64,000 bases of DNA from Sphingomonas sp. Leaf208 (GCF_001421415.1 NZ_LMKH01000034.1:124001-188000), one strand, 5' to 3'. Counted from the first letter of the stretch, positions 41,218 through 50,643 are shown. Notes: generated by a model from the letters alone, not told the origin. Numbers and translations: made by a program.

Positions 41218-43635
41218 TCAGGCGGCGATCCGCGCAACGGCGGCCGCCTCTCCGCCGATCGGGCTCGAACCCATGCCCACCGCCGCTGGCACGAGGGTGT
41301 CGACCGCATCGGTGAACGGCACGACCGGTCGCCCGACCAGATAGCCCTGCACCGCGTCGCACCCGATCGAGCGCAGCAATTCGAGCTGTTCGCGCGTCTC
41401 GACCCCCTCCGCATGCGTGAGGACGCCGAGTTCCTGGCCGATCGCGACGGTCGCGCGCAGCACCGCCATGCACCGCGCGTCGGAGCCCGCCTCGATCACG
41501 AAGCTCCGGTCGATCTTGATCCGGTCGAACTGGAAATCGCGAAGATGCGCGAGCGACGACTGGCCGGTGCCGAAATCGTCGAGCGCGACCTTGATCCCGG
41601 TCCTGCGGATCCGCGCCAGCATCGCCGCCGTGCGCGCGGCATCGTCGATCAGCGCGGTCTCGGTGATCTCGACCTCGACCCGCTCCGCCGCGACACCGTG
41701 GACCAGGATCGCCTGCGTCAGGTGGTGCAGCAGCGCGTCCGACTTCAGCTGTCCCGCCGACACGTTGATCGCGACGTGGAGGTGGGAGGACCAGCCCGCC
41801 AGCTGGCGGCACGCTTCCATGATCACCCACCGGCCGATTTCCTCGATCAGGCCGCAATCCTCGGCGATCGGGATGAAGGTATCGGGCGAGATCCAGCCGC
41901 GCGTCGGGTGGTTCCAGCGGATCAGCGCCTCGTATCCCGTCGTGATGCCCGACGACAGCGCCACCACCGGCTGGAACGCGAGCGAGAAGCCGCCATTCTG
42001 CACCGCCTCGTACAGGTCGTCGGTGATGTGCTGCCGTTCGACCAGGCGTTCGGCAAGGCCCGAGACATAGGGTTGCGCACGCCGGCGCCCGCGTCGCTTC
42101 GCCTCGTACAGCGCCATGTCGGCACGCTTCATCAGTTCGTCGGGGGTCAGGTCGTTGGCGAACCCGGCGATGCCGATGCTGCACCCGGGCAGCAGCCGGC
42201 GTTCGTCGATGATCACCGGCGCGCTCAGCCGGACGACGATCGTGTCGGCCAGCGCGGTCGCCGCATCGCCGAGCTGCGTGGCGATGATCGCGATCTCGTC
42301 GCCGCCCATCCGCGCGACGAAGCTGTCGTCGGGCAACAGGCTCGTCAGCTCGGCCGCGACATGGATCAGCAACGTATCGCCGACCGCATGGCCATACGCA
42401 TCGTTGATCCGCTTGAAATCGTCGAGATCGATCAACAGCAGCGAGAACGGCTTGCCCAGACCGATCCGCGCCTCCTTCTCCTCGCGCAGCGCGCGGCGGT
42501 TGCGCAGTCCGGTCAGCGGGTCGTGATAGGCGAGATGCGTGAGGTTATCGAGCGCACGGCGTTCGGCGCTGACGTCGTTGAACGTCAGCACGATGCCCTG
42601 TCGCGGGATCGACCGGCACTGCATCTGATACGTGCGGCCATCCTCCATCTCGCACTCGCGGTCGAAGTCGTCGTCGAGCTGCACCCACTGCTTCATCGCG
42701 CCCCCGACCAGCGTACGCTTCTCCGCCGCCCAGCCGCGGCATGTCGCGATGACGTCGAGGAACTGGTCGATCGTCAGCCCTGGGCCGATCGCGTCGACCG
42801 GCGTGTTGAACAGGTCGAGGAAACGCCGGTTGAAATGACGCAGGCGGCCTTCGCGGTCGATGAACACCAGCCCGTCGGACATGCTCTCCATCACCGACTT
42901 CAGCGTCTGCGCCTCTTCCTCGCGCGTCGTCTTGAAGCGCGCGAAGGTCAGCAGGCTGCCGAGGCACGTGACCGACACCGCGAACGTCATGCAGGCCGCG
43001 ACCAGCCCAGGCGACAACACGCTGCCGGGCACGTCGTTGATGCTGCCGAGGACGAGGTCGCCCGACAGCGACAGGAAATGCGTGACGCAGATCGACAGCG
43101 CGAACACCAGGCACCCGATCGGCCGCGAGCGCGACCAGCCACGGTTGATCTGCCACGACGACAGCAGCAGCGTCCCCATCACCAGCCCGGCGACATTGGT
43201 CGGCCACGAAAAGACGTGGATGCAGTCGGTCATGCCGGTGATGCCGACCGCGTGCATGCACCAGATCCCCGCCCCCGCCGCACCCGCGGCGACGATCCGC
43301 CCCTTGTGCGATCGCAACCGCGTGATCGCGACGATCGGCACGCCGACGGTCAGTATCCCGACCAGCGCCGACACCGTCGTCACGAACGGGTCGTAGCGCA
43401 GCAGCAGGTCGGGCCGGTATGCGAGGATGGCGATGAAGTGCGTCGCCCACACCCCCAGCCCGGCGGCCAGCGCCAGCGCACCGTGCCGCCAGCCGAACGG
43501 CTCGCGCTGCGGGGCGTTGGCCATGTCGGTGGTCAGCAGCGACACCGACCAGCTCGCGGTCAGGCAGATGCCGATCGCGACGACGACCAGATAGCCCGAA
43601 TGCTGGAAATGGAGATTAAAGAGAGTGGGTAGCAT
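41218..43635 (-). CDS. MHYT-PAS-GGDEF-EAL cyclic-di-GMP signalling protein
   Basis: The 805-residue inner-membrane protein has an MHYT sensor domain (about 1-240) with the repeats ATHFIAIL, CMHAVGITGM and THFLSLSGD. A PAS domain follows (about 255-365), then a GGDEF domain and an EAL domain. The GGDEF motif reads ARMGGDEIAI, with Phe replaced by Ile. The EAL domain is intact: YEALIRW, DDFGTGQSSLAHL, KIDRSFV and HAEGVETREQ. MHYT is proposed to sense O2, CO or NO through copper. The EAL part is likely to be an active phosphodiesterase; the cyclase activity is uncertain. It lies on the same strand just upstream of the LOV kinase. Confidence 0.94.
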   Translation of the reverse strand: MLPTLFNLHFQHSGYLVVVAIGICLTASWSVSLLTTDMANAPQREPFGWRHGALALAAGLGVWATHFIAILAYRPDLLLRYDPFVTTVSALVGILTVGVPIVAITRLRSHKGRIVAAGAAGAGIWCMHAVGITGMTDCIHVFSWPTNVAGLVMGTLLLSSWQINRGWSRSRPIGCLVFALSICVTHFLSLSGDLVLGSINDVPGSVLSPGLVAACMTFAVSVTCLGSLLTFARFKTTREEEAQTLKSVMESMSDGLVFIDREGRLRHFNRRFLDLFNTPVDAIGPGLTIDQFLDVIATCRGWAAEKRTLVGGAMKQWVQLDDDFDRECEMEDGRTYQMQCRSIPRQGIVLTFNDVSAERRALDNLTHLAYHDPLTGLRNRRALREEKEARIGLGKPFSLLLIDLDDFKRINDAYGHAVGDTLLIHVAAELTSLLPDDSFVARMGGDEIAIIATQLGDAATALADTIVVRLSAPVIIDERRLLPGCSIGIAGFANDLTPDELMKRADMALYEAKRRGRRRAQPYVSGLAERLVERQHITDDLYEAVQNGGFSLAFQPVVALSSGITTGYEALIRWNHPTRGWISPDTFIPIAEDCGLIEEIGRWVIMEACRQLAGWSSHLHVAINVSAGQLKSDALLHHLTQAILVHGVAAERVEVEITETALIDDAARTAAMLARIRRTGIKVALDDFGTGQSSLAHLRDFQFDRIKIDRSFVIEAGSDARCMAVLRATVAIGQELGVLTHAEGVETREQLELLRSIGCDAVQGYLVGRPVVPFTDAVDTLVPAAVGMGSSPIGGEAAAVARIAA

Positions 43636-43725
43636 GGTCGCTCGGTCGTTTTTTCCCGAGTGACACGAACACCTTAACGAAAAGGCACGCGCCGCTGCCC
43701 GCCTGTCGAGCCGCGTTGATGCAGG

Positions 43726-45120
43726 TTACTCGTTCGCGTGAAAGAACCGCAGGATCACGCTCGTGCCACTGGCCACCTCGCCGAACGCCACGGTCGCGTT
43801 GAGGCGAGTCGCTGCCGACCGCACGATCGCCAGGCCGAGGCCGCTTCCCTCCGGACTCCCAGTCGCGCCGAGCCGGACGAACCGGTCGAACGCCATCTCG
43901 CGCTGGTCGATCGGTATCCCCGGCCCATCGTCGACCACCGCGATCGTCGTTTCCGACGGCGTCGTCCGGAGCCTCACCGACACGGTGCCGCCGCGCCGGT
44001 TGTAGCGGATGCCGTTGTCGATCAGGTTCGATACGATCTCGAAGATCAGCGTGCGGTGGCCGGGAACGACGTGGCTGACCTCGGGGTCGCCCTCGATCGT
44101 CAGGTCGATGCCGGCTTCGATCGCGCGGTTGATCTGTCGCGTGATGACCGCCACCGCCACTTCGCGCAGATCGACCGCCTCGAGGGGCGCGGACACCCCG
44201 GCCTCCTCGGCGCGCGCCAGCGCCAGCAACTGCGTCACCAGGCGTTCGAGGCGCACCACCGCGTCGGCGATCTCGTCGAGCGCGACGCTGCGCTCGGGAC
44301 CCGAGCCGCGACGAGCGAGTGCGACCTGGACCTTCAGCACCGACAGGGGCGTGCGCATCTGGTGCGATGCGTCGGCGGTGAAGCGGCGGACGCCGACGGT
44401 CGCGGTGTCGAGCTGCGCCAGCAGGCGGTCGAACGCACCGGCGAGCGGGCGGAGTTCGCTCGGGAGCGGACCGGTATCGAGCGGCGAGAAATCGGGGCGA
44501 GCGCGTCCATCACGTGCTTCGACGGCACCGCGGAGGCGGGCGAGCGGGCGGAGGCTCCAGCCTAACGCAGGCCGGATGAGCAGTGCCGCCGCGCCCACGA
44601 GAACGCATTCGCCGATCAGCAACGCCAGCATGAGGCGGCGGGTGAGCGCACCACGGTTGTCGAGAGTCTCGGCGATCTGCACGATCACGGGCTTGTCGAT
44701 CCGGGGGAGCGAGCGGCGGACCTCGGCGATACGGATCTGCTGGCCGCGGTAGCGCGCGAAGCGATAGCGCGGCACGTCGATGTCGAGCGTCGCAGGATCG
44801 GGGGCGGGCAAATCCGCATAGCCCGTCAGCAGGTCCGGGCCGACGGCGACGCGGTAATAGACGTTGTCGCGCTCGGTGTTCTCCAGCATCCCGAACGCCG
44901 CCGACGGCAGATCGAGCGTCACCTCGCCGCGCTCGACCTGCACCGTCTCCGCGATCGCGCCGAGCGCACCGCCGAGCACGCGGTCATTGGTGCGGCGGAC
45001 GACGTCGGCGATCAGCGTCGCACCGACCACGCCGATCAGGATCGCCGCCGCCAGCAACGGCCCGAGCACCGCGACCAGCAGGCGCGTGCGTAGCGCTGGC
45101 GTTCGAGTCTCAGCCGGCAT
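43726..45120 (-). CDS. TctE-like sensor histidine kinase
   Basis: The 464-residue membrane kinase has a first helix (RLLVAVLGPLLAAAILIGVV near 13), a periplasmic sensor of about 120 residues of the TctE N-terminal type (VYYRVAVGPDLLTGYADLP, GQQIRIAEVRRSLP), a second helix and a HAMP-like linker. The H-box is DASHQMRTPLSVL. The N-box is NLIDNGIRYN, and DDGPGIP and GSGLGLAIV complete the ATP site. The family senses tricarboxylates such as citrate. The ATG at 45120 overlaps the response regulator gene by 11 bases, indicating coupled expression. Confidence 0.92.
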   Translation of the reverse strand: MPAETRTPALRTRLLVAVLGPLLAAAILIGVVGATLIADVVRRTNDRVLGGALGAIAETVQVERGEVTLDLPSAAFGMLENTERDNVYYRVAVGPDLLTGYADLPAPDPATLDIDVPRYRFARYRGQQIRIAEVRRSLPRIDKPVIVQIAETLDNRGALTRRLMLALLIGECVLVGAAALLIRPALGWSLRPLARLRGAVEARDGRARPDFSPLDTGPLPSELRPLAGAFDRLLAQLDTATVGVRRFTADASHQMRTPLSVLKVQVALARRGSGPERSVALDEIADAVVRLERLVTQLLALARAEEAGVSAPLEAVDLREVAVAVITRQINRAIEAGIDLTIEGDPEVSHVVPGHRTLIFEIVSNLIDNGIRYNRRGGTVSVRLRTTPSETTIAVVDDGPGIPIDQREMAFDRFVRLGATGSPEGSGLGLAIVRSAATRLNATVAFGEVASGTSVILRFFHANE

Positions 45121-45775
45121 CGAGCATATAGCCGACCCCGCGGACGGTGCGGATACCGGGGCCGTCGGGCGCAAGTTTTCCCCGCAGCCGCGTGACATGG
45201 ACCTCGATCGCATTGTCGCCGACCGGCTCGTCGAACCCGAACACCTCACCGATCAGCAACGCGCGGGGAACGACCCGGCCTGCTCGGGTTGCAAGTGCCT
45301 CCAGCACCGCGCGCTCCCGCCGACGCAGATCAAGCGCACGACCGGCGATGTCCGCGTCGCCGGTCGAGCGGTTGATCGTCAGCGTACCGACACTGAGCAC
45401 CGGCAGCGGATCGCCGCCCCGCCGCCGTCCCAGCGCCCGAACGCGCGCCTCCAGCTCTTCGGGATCGAACGGCTTCCGCAGATAATCGTCGGCGCCGAGA
45501 TCGAGCCCGCGCACGCGGTCGTCGAGCGCATCGCGTGCGGTCAGCATCAACACCGGCACCCGCTCACCGCGCCGCCGCAGCGTCTCCAACACGGTGAACC
45601 CGTCGATGCCCGGCAACCCGACGTCGAGGATCACCAGCGCATACGGCTCCCCCGCCACCACCGACAACGCGTCCTCGCCCGTCGCCACGTGATCGACCGC
45701 ATTACCGCCCGCACGCAGCAACGCCGCGATGCTGCGCGCCAACGCCGCGTCGTCCTCGATCAGCAGGATGCGCAT
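45110..45775 (-). CDS. TctD-like OmpR-family response regulator
   Basis: The 221-residue protein has a receiver (1-115; DD at residues 8-9, phosphorylation Asp in LVILDVGLPGIDG near 51, Thr in VLMLTARDA, Lys in YLRKPF) and a winged-helix OmpR DNA-binding domain (130-221; LDLRRRERAVLEALATRAGRVV, NAIEVHVTRLRGKL, IRTVRGVGYML). With the overlapping TctE-like kinase it forms the two-component pair. It is divergent from the binding-protein/porin genes (92 bases between starts), which are therefore likely targets. Confidence 0.94.
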   Translation of the reverse strand: MRILLIEDDAALARSIAALLRAGGNAVDHVATGEDALSVVAGEPYALVILDVGLPGIDGFTVLETLRRRGERVPVLMLTARDALDDRVRGLDLGADDYLRKPFDPEELEARVRALGRRRGGDPLPVLSVGTLTINRSTGDADIAGRALDLRRRERAVLEALATRAGRVVPRALLIGEVFGFDEPVGDNAIEVHVTRLRGKLAPDGPGIRTVRGVGYMLDAG

Positions 45776-45866
45776 GAAAAACCATGAAAGGTTGGTGACA
45801 GGTTCGGTTCGTACTCCACCGTTGCAGTCTATCCGAACACAGAGACGGAAGGCGAGGAGAGTGACG

Positions 45867-46946
45867 ATGGCACGAATTTTTCTGAAGATCGCACTGCTGG
45901 CTACGAGCTTCACCGCGACCGCCGTCGTGGCGCAGCGCCCTGCCAACTACCCGCGCTCCTACGACCAGCTGATCTCCGACGCGCGCGTCGAGCGACAAGT
46001 GCGGATCTATGGCAATGCCGATCGCGCCGAGCTGCTGCCGGTCGTTGCAGCATTCCGGAAGCGCTATCCGGGCATTACCGTGCTGTACGCGGACATCGGC
46101 TCGACCGAGATGTACCGCCGCTTCGTCACCGAGACGCGCGCGCGCCGCATGTCCGCCGACCTCGTCTGGTCGTCGGCGATGGACCTCCAGGTGAAGCTGA
46201 TCAACGACGGCTTCGCGCAAGGCTATGCGAGCCCGGAAAAGCCCGCGCTGCCGCCCGTATCGGTGTGGAAGAACATGGGCTTCGGCGTCACCGCGGAGCC
46301 GATCGGGATCGTCTACAACAAGCGTCTCGTGCCCGCCGGACAGATGCCGCGCACGCACGCCGCGCTGGAGACATGGTTGCGGAAGAATGCGCGCGCCCTG
46401 ACAGGCCGGGTGACCACGTTCGATCCGGCGCGCTCGAATGTCGGCTATCTGTACCTGTCGGAGGATCTCGCGATCACGCGCGACACGCGGTCGTTGCTCG
46501 AGGCGATCGCCGCGACCAAGCCCGTGCTGTCGCGGACCAGCGAGCCGATGCTGCGCGGCGTCGCCGAGGGGCGGCAGGCGATCGCGTACAACGTCATCGG
46601 CTCCTACGCGGTGGAACGGGCGCGGACCGATCCCCGCATCGGCGTCGCGTTCCTCCAGGACTATACGATCGTCACCTCGCGGATCGCGTTCATCGCGCGC
46701 GAGGCCGCGCATCCGGCGGCGGCCAAGCTGTTCCTCGATTTCCTGCTGTCGCGCGAGGGTCAGTCGCTGCTCGCCAGGCGCAGCCTGTGGCCGGTCCGCA
46801 CCGACGTTGCTGCCCGCCGTCTCCCCCAAGCACAGGCCCGGCCGATCCGCGTCGGCCCGCAACTTCTCGTCAACCTCGACCGCGTCAAGCGCCAGCGTTT
46901 CCTGCGCGACTGGACCGCGATTCTCGCCACCGGAGCCCAACAATGA
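45867..46946 (+). CDS. periplasmic solute-binding protein (family 1, Fbp-like)
   Basis: The 359-residue protein has a Sec signal (IFLKIALLATSFTATAVVAQ) and the bilobed iron/spermidine-type binding fold: VRIYGNADRAELLPVVAAFRKRYPGITV near residue 45, DLVWSSAMDLQVKL, and GFGVTAEPIGIVYNKRL near 145. GAGGAGAG at 45854-45861 precedes the ATG. No ABC permease or ATPase gene is nearby, so it may deliver ligand to the TctE-like sensor or to the transporter at 48642 rather than to an ABC importer. Its stop overlaps the porin start by four bases. Confidence 0.88.
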   Translation: MARIFLKIALLATSFTATAVVAQRPANYPRSYDQLISDARVERQVRIYGNADRAELLPVVAAFRKRYPGITVLYADIGSTEMYRRFVTETRARRMSADLVWSSAMDLQVKLINDGFAQGYASPEKPALPPVSVWKNMGFGVTAEPIGIVYNKRLVPAGQMPRTHAALETWLRKNARALTGRVTTFDPARSNVGYLYLSEDLAITRDTRSLLEAIAATKPVLSRTSEPMLRGVAEGRQAIAYNVIGSYAVERARTDPRIGVAFLQDYTIVTSRIAFIAREAAHPAAAKLFLDFLLSREGQSLLARRSLWPVRTDVAARRLPQAQARPIRVGPQLLVNLDRVKRQRFLRDWTAILATGAQQ

Positions 46947-48424
46947 CTCTCTTCCGTACCGGGTGCGCCGCACTCGCGCTGATCACCGCGACTCCGGCGC
47001 TGGCCCAAGCTCCGACCGACGCCGACCTCGCCGCACTGGTGCGTGCGCAGGCCGCCGAGATCGCGGCGCTGAAGTCGCGTCTCGATCGGCTGGAGAACAA
47101 CGCCGCCGTCGCGCAGGCGTCCGTTCCCGCAGCCCCGTTGCAGCCGGCACCGCAGGCAGTCGCGCAGAACAACGAGCCGCGCCGCACCCTGCCGTTCGCG
47201 CCGCAATTGGCCCCTCCCGGCCCCGCCGATCGCAGCGTCGCGCAGGCGGTCGCCGCACGCGACAATCCGTCGGGCGTGACCACCGAGTGGGGCGCCGGCC
47301 TGCCCGTGTTCCACTCGGCGGACGGCGTCTACACGTTCAAGCCGCGCGGCCGCATCCTGACCGACGTCAGCTCGAGCTTCGGCTCGAAATATGACGGCCG
47401 CAACATCACGACGACGGGCATGCGCGCACTCCGCCTCGGTCTCGAAGGCGGCGTCGGCACGCATTTCTTCTACCAGTTCGAGAGCGATTTCTCGGAGAAC
47501 GAGGTCGACGTCGTCACCGCGTTCGTCGGCTGGCGCAACAAGATCAAGCCGGGCCTCGACTACGACGTCCGCGCCGGCCACCTGTTCAACGATCGCGGCT
47601 TCGAAGGCTCAACCGGCTCGGATTCGACCCCGTTCCTGGAGCGCACCACGGTCGCCACCGCGATCATCCCGCAGCGCGGCTTCTACGGCATCGGCGTGAT
47701 GCCGCGCATCTTCTGGAAGACCGGCCACGCATCGGTGACTATTACCGGCGACCGGATCGACGGCACGCAGACCGTCGGCGACAGCCGCACGGTGCTCGGC
47801 CGCGCGCACTGGAACCCGATCAAGTCCGATACCGGCGTGCTGCACATCGGCGCGTGGGGCTTCGACGAGTCGCTCTCCTCGGTCGCGGGCACGCTGACCC
47901 GCAACACGGTGATCGGCGGCCGCTTCAACGGCGCGCTGCGCGTGTCGACCGGGCCGCTGATCGGCGGCACCGGCACGACCGGCTACGGGGTCGAGCTCGG
48001 CGGCTATCGCGGTCCGTTGTGGGTGATGGGCGAAGCGGGCCGCCGCAACGCGCGGCTCGACGGCGGGCGTCCCGATTTCGTCAGCAAGGCGTGGAGCGTC
48101 TCGGGCGGGCTGTTCCTGACCGGCGACCTGCCGCCGTACAACCCGCGGCTCGGCAGCTTCGGCCAACCCAAGGTGTTGAAGCCTACGTTCGACGGCGGGG
48201 TCGGTGCGATCGAGCTGACTGCACGCTACGAAAGCCTCGATTTCGACAATCTGCTGACCGGCGGCGACGGCTGGGCGGCGACCGTCGGCGTCAACTGGTA
48301 CCTCAACTCCTTCACCCGCTTCCAGGTGAACGCGATCCAGTGGAACACCGACAACCGCGCCGGCGACTATGTCGGCAACGACAGCGGCCAGACCCTCAGC
48401 GCCCGCGTCGGGGTGACGTTCTGA
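46943..48424 (+). CDS. OprO/OprP-type outer-membrane porin
   Basis: The 493-residue protein has a signal peptide (GCAALALITATPALAQ), a short coiled coil (LAALVRAQAAEIAALKSRLDRLEN near 27-50) and a beta-barrel of the phosphate-selective porin group. Barrel features are TFKPRGRILTDVSSSFGSKYDGR, ALRLGLEGGVGTHFFYQFESDFSE and NWYLNSFTRFQVNAIQWN near the end, with the terminal aromatic GVTF. It overlaps the binding-protein gene (ATGA), so the two share an mRNA. In this locus it probably carries an anionic solute such as a carboxylate or phosphate across the outer membrane. Confidence 0.92.
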   Translation: MTLFRTGCAALALITATPALAQAPTDADLAALVRAQAAEIAALKSRLDRLENNAAVAQASVPAAPLQPAPQAVAQNNEPRRTLPFAPQLAPPGPADRSVAQAVAARDNPSGVTTEWGAGLPVFHSADGVYTFKPRGRILTDVSSSFGSKYDGRNITTTGMRALRLGLEGGVGTHFFYQFESDFSENEVDVVTAFVGWRNKIKPGLDYDVRAGHLFNDRGFEGSTGSDSTPFLERTTVATAIIPQRGFYGIGVMPRIFWKTGHASVTITGDRIDGTQTVGDSRTVLGRAHWNPIKSDTGVLHIGAWGFDESLSSVAGTLTRNTVIGGRFNGALRVSTGPLIGGTGTTGYGVELGGYRGPLWVMGEAGRRNARLDGGRPDFVSKAWSVSGGLFLTGDLPPYNPRLGSFGQPKVLKPTFDGGVGAIELTARYESLDFDNLLTGGDGWAATVGVNWYLNSFTRFQVNAIQWNTDNRAGDYVGNDSGQTLSARVGVTF

Positions 48425-48447
48425 TGCTGGCAGTCGCCAACACCCCT

Positions 48448-48545
48448 CCGTCACCCCGGACCGGTTCCGGGGTCCACCGTTCCGCAAGCCAAACTCTCAT
48501 GATTTTGCGGTGCCGTGGATGCCGGAACGAGCCCGGCATGACGGA
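48448..48545. repeat. paired palindromic repeat, CCGTCA(C/T)CCCGG family
   Basis: The left unit begins CCGTCACCCCGG-accg-GTTCCGGGGTCCAC. The right unit is its inverted partner ending GCCCGGCATGACGG. TTTTGCGG and CCGCAA pair in the centre. It lies in the 216-base gap between the porin and the CitMHS gene and could weaken read-through between them. Confidence 0.85.
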
Positions 48546-48641
48546 GAAGATAGCGCGTCCGTCGACCCGGACTGGTCGGCGTTGGGCGCCCGTATTCGAC
48601 ACTACGCCAACCCTATTCACGCCCTTTCCTAGGACGATGCG

Positions 48642-49943
48642 ATGAACCTTGCCCTGCTCGGCTTCCTGATGGTCGCCACGTTCATGACGTTGATCATGAC
48701 CAAGAAGATGACGCCGCTGGTCGCGCTCATCGTGATTCCGTCGATCTTCGGCGTGTTCGCGGGCGAGGCCGCGGGCCTCGGCCCGATGATGATCGACGGC
48801 ATCAAGAACCTCGCGCCGACCGGCGTCATGCTGCTGTTCGCGATCCTGTTCTTCTCGACGATGACCGACACGGGCCTGTTCGATCCGCTGGTCGGACGGC
48901 TGATCCGGATGGTCCACGGCGATCCGATGCGAATCCTGATCGGGACGGTCGTGCTGTGCGCGCTCGTCAGCCTCGATGGCGACGGCTCGACCACCTACAT
49001 CATCACGATCGCCGCGCTGTTGCCGCTCTACAAGCGCTTCAACATGAACCGGCTGTACCTCGTCTGCCTGTTGATGACGACGAGCGGGATCATGAACCTG
49101 ACGCCGTGGGGCGGGCCGACCGCGCGCGCGGCGAGCGCACTGAAGCTCGATCCGGCGACGCTGTTCCTGCCGCTGATCCCCGGCATGATCGCAGGGCTCG
49201 CCTTCCTGATCGGCCTCGCCGTGTATTTCGGGCGCAAGGAGCGCGTGCGGATGGGTGAAGCGGGGATCACCGCGGACACCGAGTTCACCGGCATGGCCGT
49301 CTCGCAATATCCCGAGGCACGCCGCCCGAAGCTGATCTGGTTCAACGCCGCGCTCGTCATCACGCTGCTGACTTTGCTGGTCTGGGGCATCCTGCCCTTG
49401 TCGGTGCTGATGATGCTGGCGTTCGCGATCGCGATGATCGTCAATTACCCCGGCGTCGCCGACCAGAAGGAGCGCATCTCCGCGCATGCCGGCAACGTGC
49501 TGGCGGTGGTGTCGCTGATCTTCGCGGCAGGCATCTTCACTGGCATTTTGGGCGGGACCGGCATGGTCGAAGCGATGAGCAAGGCGGTGGTCGGCGTGAT
49601 CCCGCCCGCGTTCGGGCCGTACATGGCGCCGATCACCGCGGTGCTGAGCATGCCGTTCACCTTCTTCATCTCGAACGACGCGTTCTATTTCGGGATGCTG
49701 CCGATCCTCGCCGAGGCCGGCGCGCATTACGGCGTCGCGCCCGAGGCGATCGCGCGCGCGTCGCTGATGGGCCAGCCGGTCCATTTGCTCAGCCCGCTGG
49801 TGCCGTCGACCTATCTGCTGGTCAGCCTGGTCGGGATCGACCTCGCCGATCACCAGCGCTTCACGCTCGTGCCCGCGATCGCCGTCTGCGTCGTGATGAC
49901 GATCGTCGGCATGATCGCGCTCGCCTTCCCGTTCGTCGCCTGA
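48642..49943 (+). CDS. CitMHS family citrate/carboxylate transporter
   Basis: The 433-residue inner-membrane protein has about 11-12 helices. Family marks are the opening LLGFLMVATFMTLIMTKKMTPLVALIVIP, TYIITIAALLPLYKRFNM, LTPWGGPTARAASAL near 150 and GMVEAMSKAVVGVIP near 310. The nearest known group is CitMHS, symporters for metal-citrate complexes with protons. AGGACG six bases before the ATG supports the start. With the TctDE-like pair, binding protein and porin upstream, it completes a carboxylate uptake set. Confidence 0.92.
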   Translation: MNLALLGFLMVATFMTLIMTKKMTPLVALIVIPSIFGVFAGEAAGLGPMMIDGIKNLAPTGVMLLFAILFFSTMTDTGLFDPLVGRLIRMVHGDPMRILIGTVVLCALVSLDGDGSTTYIITIAALLPLYKRFNMNRLYLVCLLMTTSGIMNLTPWGGPTARAASALKLDPATLFLPLIPGMIAGLAFLIGLAVYFGRKERVRMGEAGITADTEFTGMAVSQYPEARRPKLIWFNAALVITLLTLLVWGILPLSVLMMLAFAIAMIVNYPGVADQKERISAHAGNVLAVVSLIFAAGIFTGILGGTGMVEAMSKAVVGVIPPAFGPYMAPITAVLSMPFTFFISNDAFYFGMLPILAEAGAHYGVAPEAIARASLMGQPVHLLSPLVPSTYLLVSLVGIDLADHQRFTLVPAIAVCVVMTIVGMIALAFPFVA

Positions 49944-49983
49944 CGTGAGCATCCCCGCAACCCGCCGCTACCGGAGATTTCGC

Positions 49984-50643
49984 ATGGTCCGACCGCGTAC
50001 ACCGTTGATGCTGCTCCCCGCGATGGGCTGCGACGGGCAGCTCTGGGCGCGCCAGATCGTCGACCTCGCCGCCGTCGCACAGGTCGAGTTCGGCGACCTG
50101 TCGCAGGACGATACGTTGTCCGAAATGGCCGCACGCGTGCTCGCCAGCGCACCGCCGCGGTTCGCTGTCGCGGGCGTCAGCCTCGGCGGCTACGTCGCGA
50201 TGGAGATGGTGCGCCAAGCCCCCGACCGGATCGAGCGGATCGCGCTGTTCGGCACCCGCGCGTCGATGGAGGTCCGCCCGCGTACCGTTGTCGGCCAGGG
50301 CCTACTCGCCACCGCACCGCACGCCGACCCGCGCCTGACCGCGATCGTCGCCGGCCCCGCACAGGCGATGGCGGAACGCGTCGGCCAGACCGTCTTCGAA
50401 CGCCAGCAACGCGCGCTGCTCGCCCGTCCCGACATCAGCGAGGCGATCGCCGCGATCCACGTCCCGACGCTGGTGGCGGTCGGCGACCGCGACCTGATCT
50501 GCACCCCCGACGACGCACGGGCGCTGAGTGCGCGGATCGAGGGGTCGCAGTTCCACATGCTGCGCTCCTGCGGCCACCTCGCACCGATGGAGCGTCCCGG
50601 CGAAGTCACCGCGCTGCTCCGCCAGTGGTTGAAGACCGGCTGA
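49984..50643 (+). CDS. alpha/beta-hydrolase
   Basis: The approximately 219-residue cytosolic protein has the alpha/beta-hydrolase triad: Ser in VAGVSLGGYVAME near residue 65, Asp in VAVGDRDLICTP near 170, and His in RSCGHLAPMERP near 200. MLLPAMGCDGQLW near the start is the oxyanion strand. No substrate can be named. The gene follows the CitMHS gene closely (40 bases from its stop to the ATG); an alternative GTG start at 49945 almost touches the transporter stop. It may cleave an ester or lactone taken up by this locus; that is inference. Confidence 0.85.
   Translation: MVRPRTPLMLLPAMGCDGQLWARQIVDLAAVAQVEFGDLSQDDTLSEMAARVLASAPPRFAVAGVSLGGYVAMEMVRQAPDRIERIALFGTRASMEVRPRTVVGQGLLATAPHADPRLTAIVAGPAQAMAERVGQTVFERQQRALLARPDISEAIAAIHVPTLVAVGDRDLICTPDDARALSARIEGSQFHMLRSCGHLAPMERPGEVTALLRQWLKTG

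Noticed and set aside
39811..43632. Long plus-strand open frame (1273 codons) opposite the LOV kinase and the MHYT protein
   Set aside because: Both minus-strand genes have complete domain motifs. The opposite translation is low-complexity Arg/Asp/Gln-rich sequence.
46265..46942. N-terminal extension of the porin frame upstream of 46943
   Set aside because: It overlaps the binding-protein gene in another frame, is Arg/Ala-rich, and a proper signal peptide starts at 46943.
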